Assembly: GCA_963855995.1 (NCBI GenBank)
Contig: OY979717.1
Location: forward strand, 6,133,428-6,197,427
From: Muricea muricata
Taxonomy: Eukaryota; Cnidaria; Anthozoa; Malacalcyonacea; Plexauridae
DNA: 64,000 bases
Reading direction: 5' to 3'
This document shows positions 29,801 through 41,800 of the stretch, piece by piece. The notes under the pieces were generated by a model. The model saw nothing but the letters and a program-made list of their open reading frames with translations. It searched no databases and was not told the DNA's origin. How positions within the stretch are numbered: the stretch's first letter is position 1; every line of letters starts with the position of its first letter. Both the position numbers and the translations under genes were made by a program.

Positions 29801-32800
29801 TTGTTGTTACTACAGTAGCAGCAGTTGTCGCTTTAGTAGTTACTCCAGTTGCCGCAGTTGTTACTTTGGTTGTTACTCGAGTAGCAGCAGTTGTTGCTTT
29901 AGTAGTTACTCCAGTAGCAACAGTTGTTGCTTTAGTTGTTACACCAGTTGTCGCTTTGGTTGTTACTCCAGTAGCAGCAGTTGTGTGTTTTGTTGTTACT
30001 CCAGTAGCAGCAGTTGTTGCTTTAGTTGTTACACTAGTTGTTGCTTTGGTTGTTACTCCAGTGGCAGCAGTTGTTGGTTTTGTTGTTACTCCAATAGCAG
30101 CAGTTGTTGCTTTAGTAGTTACTCCAGTAGCAGCAGTTGTTGTTTTAGTTGTTGCACTAGTTGTTGCTTTGGTTGTTACTCCAGTTGCAGAAGTTGTTGG
30201 TTTTGTTGTTACTACAGTAGGAGCACTTGTTGCTTTTGTTGTTACTCCAGTAGCAGCAGTTGTTGCTTTAGTAGTTACTGCAGTAGCGGCAGTGGTCGCT
30301 TTAGTTGTTACACCAGTTTTGGCTTTGGTTGTTACTCCAGTAGCAGCACTTGTTGCTTTTGTTGTTACACCAGTTGCAGCAGTTGTTGCTTTGGTTGTTA
30401 GTCGAGTAGCAGCAGTTGTTGCTTTGGTGGTTACTCCAGTAGCGGCAGTTGTTACCTTAGTTGTTACACCAGTTGTGGCTTTGGTTGTGACTCCAGTAGC
30501 AGCAGTTGTGTGTTTTGTTGTTACTCCAGTAGCAGCAGTTGTTGCTTTAGTTACTCCAGTTGCCGCAGTTGTTGCTTTGGTTGTTACTCCAGTTGCAGAA
30601 GTTATTGCTTTAGTAGTTACTCCAGTAGCAGCAGTTGTTGCATTAGTTGTTACACCAGTTTTTGCTTTGGTTGTTACTCCAGTAACAACAGGTGTTGGTT
30701 TTGTTGTTACTACATAAGCAGCAGTTGTTGCTTTTGTTATTACACCAGTTGCAGCAGTTGTTGGTTTTGTTGTTACCCCAGTAGCAGCAGTTGTTGGTTT
30801 TGTTGTTATTACAGTAGCAGCACTTGTTGCTTTTGTTGTTACACCAGTTGCAGCACTTGGTTTTGTTGTTACTCCAGTAGCGGCAGTTGTCGCTTTAGTA
30901 GTTACTCCAGTTGCCGCAGTTGTTGCTTTGGTTGTTACACCAGTTGTTGCCTTGGTTGTTACTCCAGTAGCAGCAGTTGTTACTTTTGTTGTTACTCGAG
31001 TGGCAGCAGTGGTTGCTTTAGTAGTTACTCCAGTAGCGGCAGTTGTTGCTTTAGTTGTTACCCCAGTTGTTGCTTTGGTTGTTACTCCAGTAGCAGCAGT
31101 TGTTGGTTTTGTTGTTACTCCAGTAGCAGCAGTTGTTGCTTTAGTAGTTACTCCAGTAGCAGCAGTTGTTGTTTTAGTTTTCACACTAGTTGTTGCTTTG
31201 GTTGTTACTCCAGTAGCAGCAGTTGGCTTTGTTGGCACTCCAGTAGCAGCACTTGTTGCTTTTGTTGTTACACCAGTTGCAGGAGTTGGTTTTGTTGTTA
31301 CTCCAGTAGCGGCAGTTGTCGCTTTAGTAGTTACTCCAGTTTCCACAGTTGTTGCTTTAGTTGTTATTTGAGTAGCAGCAGTTGTTTCTTTAGTAGTTAC
31401 TCCAGTAGCGGCAGTTGTTGCTTTAGTTGTTACACCAGTTGTTGCTTTGGTTGTTACTCCAGTAGCAGCAGTTGTTGCTTTAGTAGTTACTCCAGTAGCA
31501 GCAGTTGTTGTTTTAGTTGTTACACTAGTTGTTGCTTTGGTTGTTACTCCAGTTGCAGCAGTTGTCGGCTTTGTTGTTACTCCAGTAGCAGCACTTGTTG
31601 CTTTTGTTGTTACACCAGTTTCAGCAGTTGGTTTTGTTGTTACTCCAGTAGCAGCGGTGATCGCTTTAGTAGTTACTCCTGTTGCCGCAGTTGTTGCTTT
31701 GGTTGTTACTTGAGTAGCAGCAGTTGTTGCTTTAGTAGTTACTTCAGTAGCGGCAGTTGTTGCTTTAGTTGTTACACCAGTTGTTGCTTTGGTTGTTACT
31801 CCAGTAGCGGCAGTTGTTGGTTTTGTTGTTACTACAGTAGCAGCAGTTGTCGCTTTAGTAGTTACTCCAGTTGCGGCAGTTGTCGCTTTAGTAGTTTTTC
31901 CAGTTGCCGCAGTTGTTGCTTTGGTTGTTACTCGAGTAGCAGCTGTTGTTGCTTTAGTAGTTACTCCAGTAGCAGCGGTTGTTGCTTTAGTTGTTACACC
32001 AGTTGTCGCTTTGGTTGTTACTCCAGTAGCAGCAGTTGTTTGTTTTGTCGTTACTCCAGTAGTAGCAGTTGTTGCTTTAGTAGTTACTGCAGTAGCGGCA
32101 GTGGTCGCTTTAGTTGTTGCACCAGTTTTTTCTTTGGTTGTTACTCCAGTAGCAGCACTTTTTGCTTTTGTTGTTACACCAGTTGCAGCAGTTGTTTCTT
32201 TGGTTGTTACACCAGTTGTTGCTTTGGTTGTTACTCCAGTAGCAGCAGTTGTTGGTTTTGTTGTTACTACAGTAGCAGCACTTGTTGCTTTTGTTGTTAC
32301 ACCAGTTGCAGCACTTGGTTTTGTTGTTACTCCAGTAGCGGCAGTTGTCGCTTTAGTAGTTACTCCAGTTGCCGCAGTTGTTGCTTTGGTTGTTACTCGA
32401 GTAGCAGCAGTTGTTTCTTTAGTAGTTACTCCAGTAGCAGCAGTTGTTGTTTTAGTTGTCACACTAGTTGTTGCTTTGGTTGTTACTCCAGTAGCAGCAG
32501 TTGTTGCTTTAGTAGTTACTGCAGTAGCGGCAGTGGTCGCTTTAGTTGTTGCACCAGTTTTTGCTTTGGTTGTTACTCCAGTAGCAGCACTTGTTGCTTT
32601 TGTTGTTACACCAGTTGCAGCAGTTGTTGCTTTGGTTGTTACTCGAGTAGCAGCAGTTGTTGCTTTGGTGGTTACTTCAGGAGCAGCAGTTTTTGCCTTA
32701 GTTGTTACACCAGTTGTTGCTTTGGTTGTTACTCCAGTGGCAGCAGTTGTGTGTTTTGTTGTTACTCCAGTAGCAGCAGTTGTTGCTTTAGTTACTCCAG

Positions 32801-35800
32801 TTGCCGCAGTTGTTGCTTTGGTTGTTACTCCAGTTGCAGAAGTTATTGCTTTAGTAGTTACTCCAGTAGCAGCAGTTGTTGCATTAGTTGTTAGACTAGT
32901 TGTTGCTTTGGTTGTTACTGCAGTAGCAGCAGCAGTTGTTGGTTTTGTTGTTACAGCAGTTACACCAGTTGTTGCTTGGGTTGTTACTCCACTAGCAGCA
33001 GTTGTTTCTTTTGTTGTTACACCAGTTGCCGCAGTTGTTGCTTTAGTTGTTACTCCAGTTGTTGCTTTGGTTTTTACTCCAGTCGCAGCAGTTGTTGCTT
33101 TAGTAGTTACCCCAGTTGCTGCAGTAGTTTCTTTGATTGTTACTCCAGTAGCAGCAGTTGTTGGTTTTGTTGTTACACCAGTTGCTGCAGTTGTTTCTTT
33201 GGTTGTTGCAGCAGTTGTTGGTATTATCTTTACACCAGTTGCAGCAGTTGTTTTAATGGTTGTGACTTGTGTTGCTGCAGTTGTTGCTTTTGTCGTTACT
33301 CCAGTTGTACTTGATCGAGCTTTTGTTGTCACCTCTGTTACTGGTGGAATTGTTGCCACTCCAGGTGCAGCTGATGTCAATTTTGTAACAATTGCTGGAG
33401 GAGCAGTTGTTATATTCGTTATATTCGTTGTCACGCCAGTTGATGCTTTTGTTGTTATTCCTGTTGCAGCAGTTGTTGCTTTGGTTGTTGGTCCAGTTGT
33501 AACAGCTGTTGGTTGTGCTTTGAATCCAGTTGAAGCCGTTGCCCCTATTAAACGATAAGTAGGTGGGAACAGGACACTTAGGCCAAAGAGCTACTTCATT
33601 CAAAAGGCATAAGGTGCTGTCGTCATGGTATGTCATGTTCCTAGGTAGTTGCAAAAACTAAAGCATTTCCCCCTGGTATTAGTAACCCTTTTTAATATTT
33701 CCGGGGGTGACTTCTTCTTTTTAGGGCACTGGCTAGGAACACAGCGCTTATGACGGATGTTGCACGCTCATTCCCCCAGGAAATATTAAGAATGGCTACT
33801 AATAGCGGGGGGAAATGCTTCTGTTTAGGGCACTGGCTAGGAACATGGCGCCCATGGCGTATCATGACGACAGCACCTTACGCTTTTTTGAATGAAGTGA
33901 CCCCTCTTTGTAGTTTCTACACTTTGCTTAGGCTATGGTTAAATGTAATTTATAATGCAAATGATGTAGTATTGTAATAACCTGGTAAAATAGAGCAGGT
34001 TGGTCCGGTACATTCTAGACAGCCAGATTTGCAGATGCTGGAATGGAAATGTCAGTGTAAAATATTATGAGAATGTGTATACCGAGAGATTTGATGGATT
34101 TTACGAAATATGTTCATTAATTCATGAAAATAGAATATACCCTGGGAAGGATGACTGATGTAATGAGAATGCAATAGCTCACACCTCTAGCGGATACTGT
34201 TTTGACATTGTGGATTGTACGATTGTTCACAGGTGCTGGTAATAAATGCTACCAACGGGTTCAAGTGGATCTCGTGTTCGAAGTTGTATGTATCTGAGAA
34301 ATGTATTTGCTGATCTGTTGATATTACGCGTTAGTTATGTTCTTACCAATTTTGACAGTTACTGATAACGAATGAACCGTTCTTGTACTCTTGACCATTA
34401 ACAACACACGGGCACGCTTGTGGTTCGATACATGCGCCGCTGTGAAGAACTGTGCCATTTGGACAATGACAGCCCTCAGTACATGGTATTGGGCAGGAAG
34501 GATGTGCTCCACATTGTGTCTCGCATGTTTCTGCGCAGGCTGATCCGCAGGCTTTGTATTCTAGACCATTCTCGCATTGAGCCGCTAAAAATAGAGATGA
34601 CCGTTTTTTATCGAAGCTTGCGGTTAATACCTTTTCAAGATTTGGATATAGTAGTTTAGGTTTTACTAGACTGCTAACTGATTCCATGCGTTGTCTTAAT
34701 TTACAATCATTATGATTCATTGCTGTTTTGGGCTGATCGATTTTTCTGCCTATTCAGCAAGACTAATAGCCTGTTCACCGACCTAACTTTAAAAGAGCAA
34801 GGTCCGTCAGGGCTTCAAGGATTGGTCATGGCTTTATAGGATACCCTAAAGGTCGAAATGTCGAGAGAGCACTGGGACCGAGTTGTCCCGGTGTTTTATG
34901 TATTTCTCACTCACTGGGACTCAATCTACTTCACCAAATTTACCTAAAGAGGGAGCGCGTAGCGCGACAATAAGCGTACTGTTTTGCTATATTAAAACTA
35001 TTCTCACTCACTGGGACTGTATCTACTTCACCAAATTTAGCAAAGCGCGAGCCCGAAGGGCGAGTAATGTTTGTCGCGCTACGCGCCCCCTCTTTAGCTA
35101 AATTTGGTGAAGTAGATACAGTCCAGTGAATGAGAAATGTGACAACCCAAGTATGACTCGATATTGATAGTAATATGTATGGGGATACACAAAACACAGG
35201 GGCAACTCGGTCCCAGTGCTTTCTCGACATTTCGACCTTTAGGGTATCCTATAAAGCCATGACCTTCAAGGATTGTTTGTTTGTGACCGAAAGAAGAATG
35301 AAAACAAATTTTAGTAAAATATACTAATTACTCTCTGTTTACATCGCAAATATTTGCTTCTAGTGCACTTTATCGTGGGGATTTTTTAATTTTATAGGAA
35401 AAAATGGGCATGGTAATTTTTCTTCCAAAAAACGCATTTTAAACACATCAATTGACGATGTGTTATAATGTTGCAGAAATTAATTTTTGAAAGCTTGAGA
35501 TTTAATTTATGTATGGACAAGAAAGTATTCACAGACCTTGATCATTCTGATACAGATCTGTGCACAGGCTACAAGAGTAATCATTTGGATTTGTGCGAAT
35601 TGTGTGCAGTTATCAACGGACTATCCTCTTCAATAAAAATGACCCGTATTTTTAGTGGAACAAAGACTGGTTATTACTTGCATTTGGAGCAGAATGTTTT
35701 AAGCGGACGCCACATTTGTCTTTATGAGCACACTGGTACTAACAACTAGCATTTTGATGCCAACTTAGCAGTTTGGGTGCGAACCTGGATTCTGAAACCC

Positions 35801-38800
35801 CCAGGCCTTATTCTTAACGCTATTTTACAAAGTTTTCACTTACGACAAAGTTCTTGTGTTCTCCACTTGATATGAATACCATGTCTGTTACATTCTCTTG
35901 AATAAGCAGCTATTGCTGTGCACATACATTCACAATCCCCACCTGTGTCGCAGCCACAAGCATCATAATAACAATCCTCAAAGAAGGGCTCTGGATCAAC
36001 CTGAAGGCAAGGACAAATTTGCTTTAGTCGTACATCTGGAAAAGGATTTCTTTGGTCAAGATGTATAGAAAATGTTAATGTCGAGTGGACTGATTTGGGC
36101 AACAAGAATATTTTTTAGTATTGAACGTTTTGGATACGAAGATGAACCCTTGAAAAATGTCAAGTTTCGAAAGTGTTTAATTAAATGAAGATGAAATTTT
36201 ACACTCGGTAGTGCATCTACGAATTCTGCGTGGAGGAGTCGTTATAGCTCTTCAGTTTTACCAACTCAGTGCAATTTTATTGACATATCCAAATAAATTT
36301 ACGCAAAGTCTTGTTTTTACACAAAAAAATACCAAAGTTGGGGGGGGGGGGATGGCTGGCCCACACACCCTGTTCACAATTGGGTCCTATGGAGGAAAAT
36401 TGCATCATTGTAAAATATACATGGAGGTAATTTTTTATTGCGAGCAAGTCTACTTACTTTATCATGACAAGGTTGGAAAACATCTCTACGTATGATGTTG
36501 CAGGTCTTGTAAGCCCAAGCAGCTCGATGTTTGTTCGTCTTACAAGGATGTTCTATAATATGTGCGTCCGCGCAAGAGGGTTCTACTTTCCAAGAATCAC
36601 CGAAGTCTGATGGCAGTGTTTCCGGAAGATTTTGTGGCGTCAAAAAGTCATCATTTTGGTTGTCGTTCAAATTTCCACATAAACCGCACGTGTTACCTTA
36701 AAATTGCATTAGTATAATGTTATTAGCTAAGTTCCAAAGAAGGGGTATCCAGCCATTTATTTGACCGTGAAAATGTAGAAAATATAAGAAATTGTGAATC
36801 GCCTGAAAAGTCTGAAATTGAAGTTTTTTAAGTTATGCATTTCTTCATTTGAACAGCCAGCTTTTTAGCTTTAATTGTACGCGTAACCCGAGTATCTTAC
36901 CTTGGTAACTGGGTTCCAAATTTACATACACCATAGTTCCATGATTCCATTCCACCGTCAAACCAATCTCGGTCGTTAGTACTGTGAAGAACTGACTATC
37001 GTATATTTTATACCCTGCAGTCAAATTCACATCCCCAGCGCCAGGTAAAGCTTCAATCTTTGGTTTTTCTCCGCGAATGAATGATATCATAATTTGGTTC
37101 AATGTTACGACAGGTGCTTTGGTACAGGTCACCCCACTCGTACCACAAGGGATATTCTGTATTTCAACACGATAATTACCGTAGCTGCTACCACAATAGT
37201 CTTCAGATAAGATGTACTCACAAGAGCCTTGAAACTCGTATCTTTTACCATCGAAGGTTTTAAAATGAGGATCACCAATTGCACTGCAAACTTTGGGACA
37301 TTTCTTCGTTGTACATTGCCATGATGTATCCTTGCAGGTACTTGTATGAAACAAACGAAAAGTTAGATAAATCTAAGATGTCAATTGAATTCTTTTTTAA
37401 CTTTTTAATTCTTACCAGGTATTACAGTCCATAGAGATAGTTTCTCCTGAACTGTAGTGATGCCCATCATAATGACAAGGGCATTCTGAGACGTTAATAC
37501 ATCCAGAACCATCAAAGACAAGATCTCCAGGACAGACGCATCCTTCCTTGCATTGTTGATTCAAACATGGCATATTCACATTGTCACAGGTTTTAGCACA
37601 TTGAGCACAAGAGGACCAAACACGCTCAAAGGAGCACTCCACGCCTAGGAAAAAACCATCACACTAGTCATCCAATAGAAACAAAAGCATAGGGCAATTT
37701 TTTGGCAGTTTCCTCTGTTTTGTATTGGAAAGATTTAGACAATAGATTTACAGATTATCAGTTTGTCCCTCGACTTGGTGAAGAAATGGTGAATGCCAGT
37801 TTACATTAGATCGCAGTATATAGCGCATAAACAGCTGACCACTCAGAAGTGCAATATGAAGCAGCCAGTTCAGCATTTCGGTTGGCCAGAAAAAGCAATT
37901 GACAGGCCAGAACCTGCATAATGAAGGTGCGTAACGCGTAGGGACACAAACTACAAAGTTTCCGACGAGTGGCCCTTCTGGTTATTTTCTATTCTGTGAT
38001 CAGATATTGATGACATTAAAACATCAGTTTTTTTATCAAATGTCATTAAGAATTAATGAAGCATATTTCCTACCTTCGCATGTCTCGTTTCTGCAGTCGA
38101 ATTTTCCATTACGACAGGTGCTGAAAATAAATATTCGTGAATTACTGATGAATACAAAATAACAGGCAATCCAAATGTTGTAGCCCAATAAAATTACTGG
38201 TTACAACGTTTAATAATTCCAATACTTATTGGAATGCATATAAAATGAACCCTAACCGTCATAATCCCAGTAATTTATTGGAACAAAAATCTGATAATAA
38301 TCTTACTAGATCACAACGTTCGGATCGGGTGCGAAATAATTAACAGTTATTCAACGAACGACGAGATGCGTAGCGCCGAGTTGGCTATCGCTTACATACG
38401 AAGAGAGTGAGTAGAATAACTGTTTTATTATATAGACAACAACTGCTACCAAAGAAACTTCCCAGTGCAGTTATATTTTAAAGAAATATGCTTATTAGTC
38501 AGTTTAGCAATGTAAACAAGTTCAGCTAATACCGTATAGAACAATACTTATCGTTATTTAAAATTATGTTTCAAAATTCTTGAAAAATATGTTTTGGGCG
38601 AAACAAACGCTTGTTGACCCCAAAACAATTATAATCTTTTCCAGCCTTCGCCTTCCGGGAGACTTATTTAGTGTTAAATTCATAAAAAACTGTATTTTAT
38701 AGTTGTTTAGGTGACATTTAAATCAAGTACTAACCTTAAAAAACTTTATCTAAGTTTGCGTGTTGTACGTATGGTCAAGAAAGGCTGCCATGCGGCCAAA

Positions 38801-41800
38801 ACAAGATTTTTTGCGATCGAAAACTTTCGGCCGCCATCTTGTTTTCTCTACTAGTAGGACAGGAGCAAATATCCTACTAGTAGCAAGCCAATCAGATTAC
38901 AGAATGATTAATATTCGATGGCAGTTATATAATAATGCTGGTTAGCTGTGAGTCAGGTCTGTTTAATAGGTGACAGTCTCAAATTGTCACACATTGTACT
39001 TCTTTCCACAGAATCTTTTATAGTGCACTTTTAAAGTTTAGTTTTTGTCATTGTCTAGTCATAATTGGAAAAGTTTTATTATTCTCCCACCATTCGTGTG
39101 TCCAGAAACACGAAGGAATAATATAATCTGTAGGACGGCAACGCGACAACGACGGCTATAGTAATACAATAAACTTAAAATTATTAAAGAAAGACTACGA
39201 ATAATCAAAGTCACAGCAGAGATGAAGACGTCGTCTTTGCTCTCGTTACAACGCGAGAATGTATACTCTTACGTTGAGTCTACAAAACTTCAGCATTTCA
39301 AGCCGCGAGAATAGCGAACTAAGCAAATTCATCAGCAATTAAATTGGAACTTTTCTTAACAAGAAAACAACGGATTTTATCATCTCAAACGGTGTATCAT
39401 CGATAACGAACCATAATATTTTTATTTCATCGGTTTGCTTTACGGTAGACGTCATGTCGGTCACCGTGACAGCTACGTTACCTATTGTTGTCATAGATAA
39501 CGTGTGGAGTTTATGCCGATGAACTGATAATTAGAATTGAGTTCAAACGGGAAACATGATTTCTATACAGCTATAAGTTTATGGGACAGTGCTACAGAGC
39601 TGTGCAATGACCGAAATATAAGTACAATATTAACCATTTTATGGTTGAGCGATAAAATCTCTAATAAATTCTTACTATTATGAAAAATTACCTACCATAT
39701 AGTACATCTATCAGGCCAATAGGAAGCACCGGGATCATAATCCTCGCCATCATGATGACATGAACATTTTGAATGTGGTACACATTTGTAGTTCTTATCC
39801 AAAACTGTTCCATTGGGACAGTAACATCCTGGTGAACATTCCTCAACACAACCTTCGTTTTCTTGTAAATCACGACACGTTTCATAACACGAAGTACCAC
39901 ATTGTTGATATTCTTGTTCCTTGTTTTCACATATGACATCTGATGTGAATATATTAAACGGTTTGTTAGTTAGTGACGATGAACAACATGTCCATGTCGA
40001 TATGGAACGTGGATTTCAAAAATTAAAAATATATAATACACTTGCTTTGTTTTCCTGTTTTGGAAACCAATTGTGCAGCCTTAGCTGGATAAACACTTTG
40101 AACCTATAATTATAACAACTATTTTCATTATAAAATTAGGAAACTCGTACCACACTCAGGAACCAGACCAGTATTCCTCCAGTTTATAACGTGACCATGA
40201 AGTGCACACGCATGCGCATAATCTTCGAGCGCTGAACAATAACACACTGTACCGTCCTGGCAACCACAGACGTCATACTTGCAGTTCTGAATGAAATGAT
40301 CTGATGGATCAACGCTGTGATGACACACTTGGAAGGGCTTCTTATTCAAAGCACTGCATTTCATCTCAGCTTCAGCAGCTCGCTGCACCATCGTCTCGCA
40401 CGGGTTTTTCACATACACAGATTTGTTGCACTCAATTGTTGCCCACGAGTCAGCAAATGCAAGCACATTCGTCTCAATGGCATGGTCATTGCTCATGAAA
40501 TCATCATTTTGAATATTATTGTAGTTACCACAAAGTCCACATGTTTTGTTAAAAAAATGAGGTTGAACGGTGACGTAAAGACGCATCATGCCATCCCACT
40601 TGACATCGAGACCAATGTTAGATTGCAGACGAGTCATCCGGGAGGATATTCGGGTCATAGTGATTCCTAAAATGAAATTCCTCCAATTATCAGTAAATGT
40701 AATTCAAGATTAAGATGGTATAGAGCATTCAACCTTTAAAGGTAATAATCGTCTAACTTTCTGCTGCATTTCATCAAAGAATGACAAATTTCGACACAAT
40801 GAAACTTAACTACCGCATTAAACTGAAAATACAACTGGATAAAGCTTCTGCCATGCATAAATAAAGCCGATGGCAGCCATATTCAGTGGCGGATCCAGGG
40901 TAAGTCAAAATAAATTATAGCAGCTCAATTTTAAACTCAAAATAACTTTATAACAATGTCATAGGTTATGAATTTTAAAAGAATAAAATCTAACCAATGA
41001 AGTTGCTTTGAGGTATTTTAAAATATATCGTAGAATGAGCTGTGGTAATTTATTTTGACTTACGCTAGATCCACCACTGGCCATATTTGACTATCCACTA
41101 TAAATGTACATTGGTAGTATTGACGTAATGGTAGAGGTTTCAAAGTTTTAGGGGAATGAATAAACTTTGTGTTTGTTAAGGATAGTCCAGACCTTCTCGA
41201 AACGATTAGAGAAGTTGTCGCAAGTTATGTCTTCGCAGTTAGTATAGAAAAGTCATTTGCTTGATAATTTTCCCAGTTTTGACACGTCTTGATTTGATTT
41301 GCTGAAACTTTGATCGATTTTAGTATATCTCATAAAGATTCTGCCTTCAAATTTGGGTTACTGAATTCAAAAGGATGCTTTATAAAGGATGCTATAAATG
41401 CAGGATATTTATCTTGAAGGCTAGCAATTATGGGTGAACCGTACTTAATATCTTTCTACAGACAATTACACGACTCCTACCTCCTGAAAAATATGGCAAA
41501 GCAGTTTCCTTGCCATTCAGCATTACGGCACCACCTCGCAGCAGAACAATCGAAGAACCATTGACGTAGACAAAAACAGTTTTAGTGCACGTTACTGTAT
41601 CATCTGCGCCACATGGAGTGTTTTCAACTAAAATCTCGAAGGTGTTATCATGGCAATCTCTTGCGAAGATATATCGACAATGACCCATGAGGGAATACGC
41701 TCTACCGTCAAATGTTCTGTAGTGAGGATCACCTGTAGCTGAACATGTTCCTGTAGACATATGAAAAATTGCCGAGAGTTAATTTGTTGTACTAGATCGT

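Larger units (their letters stand above)
3690..33400 (-). repeat. 33-bp coding minisatellite, about 900 units
   Basis: On the minus strand the dominant unit is 33 bases (11 codons), with shorter 24- and 30-base variants that also keep frame. It begins near 33,400 and ends near 3,690. Toward the outer edges the units are more divergent (for example [11 protein letters not shown] near the 3' end); the interior is more uniform. Synonymous differences such as GCT/GCC/GCA and ACT/ACC mark individual units and reveal the larger duplications listed separately. Confidence 0.95.

Noticed and set aside
3655-33558. Many long plus-strand open frames across the repeat (Val/Ala-rich and Ser/Cys-rich, up to about 940 codons)
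   Set aside because: They are antisense shadows of the 33-base unit, broken by stops at intervals, while the minus-strand Thr frame is open throughout and splices to real domains.
33253-33654. Minus-strand Asn/Ser-rich open frame overlapping the start of the giant exon
   Set aside because: It is out of frame with the mucin and crosses the acceptor at 33545. It is a frame-shifted reading of the same repeat plus MITE sequence.
35468-35749. Plus-strand 93-codon open frame in the intron before TIL-4
   Set aside because: No domain, no promoter or splice context. It is probably a chance open frame.
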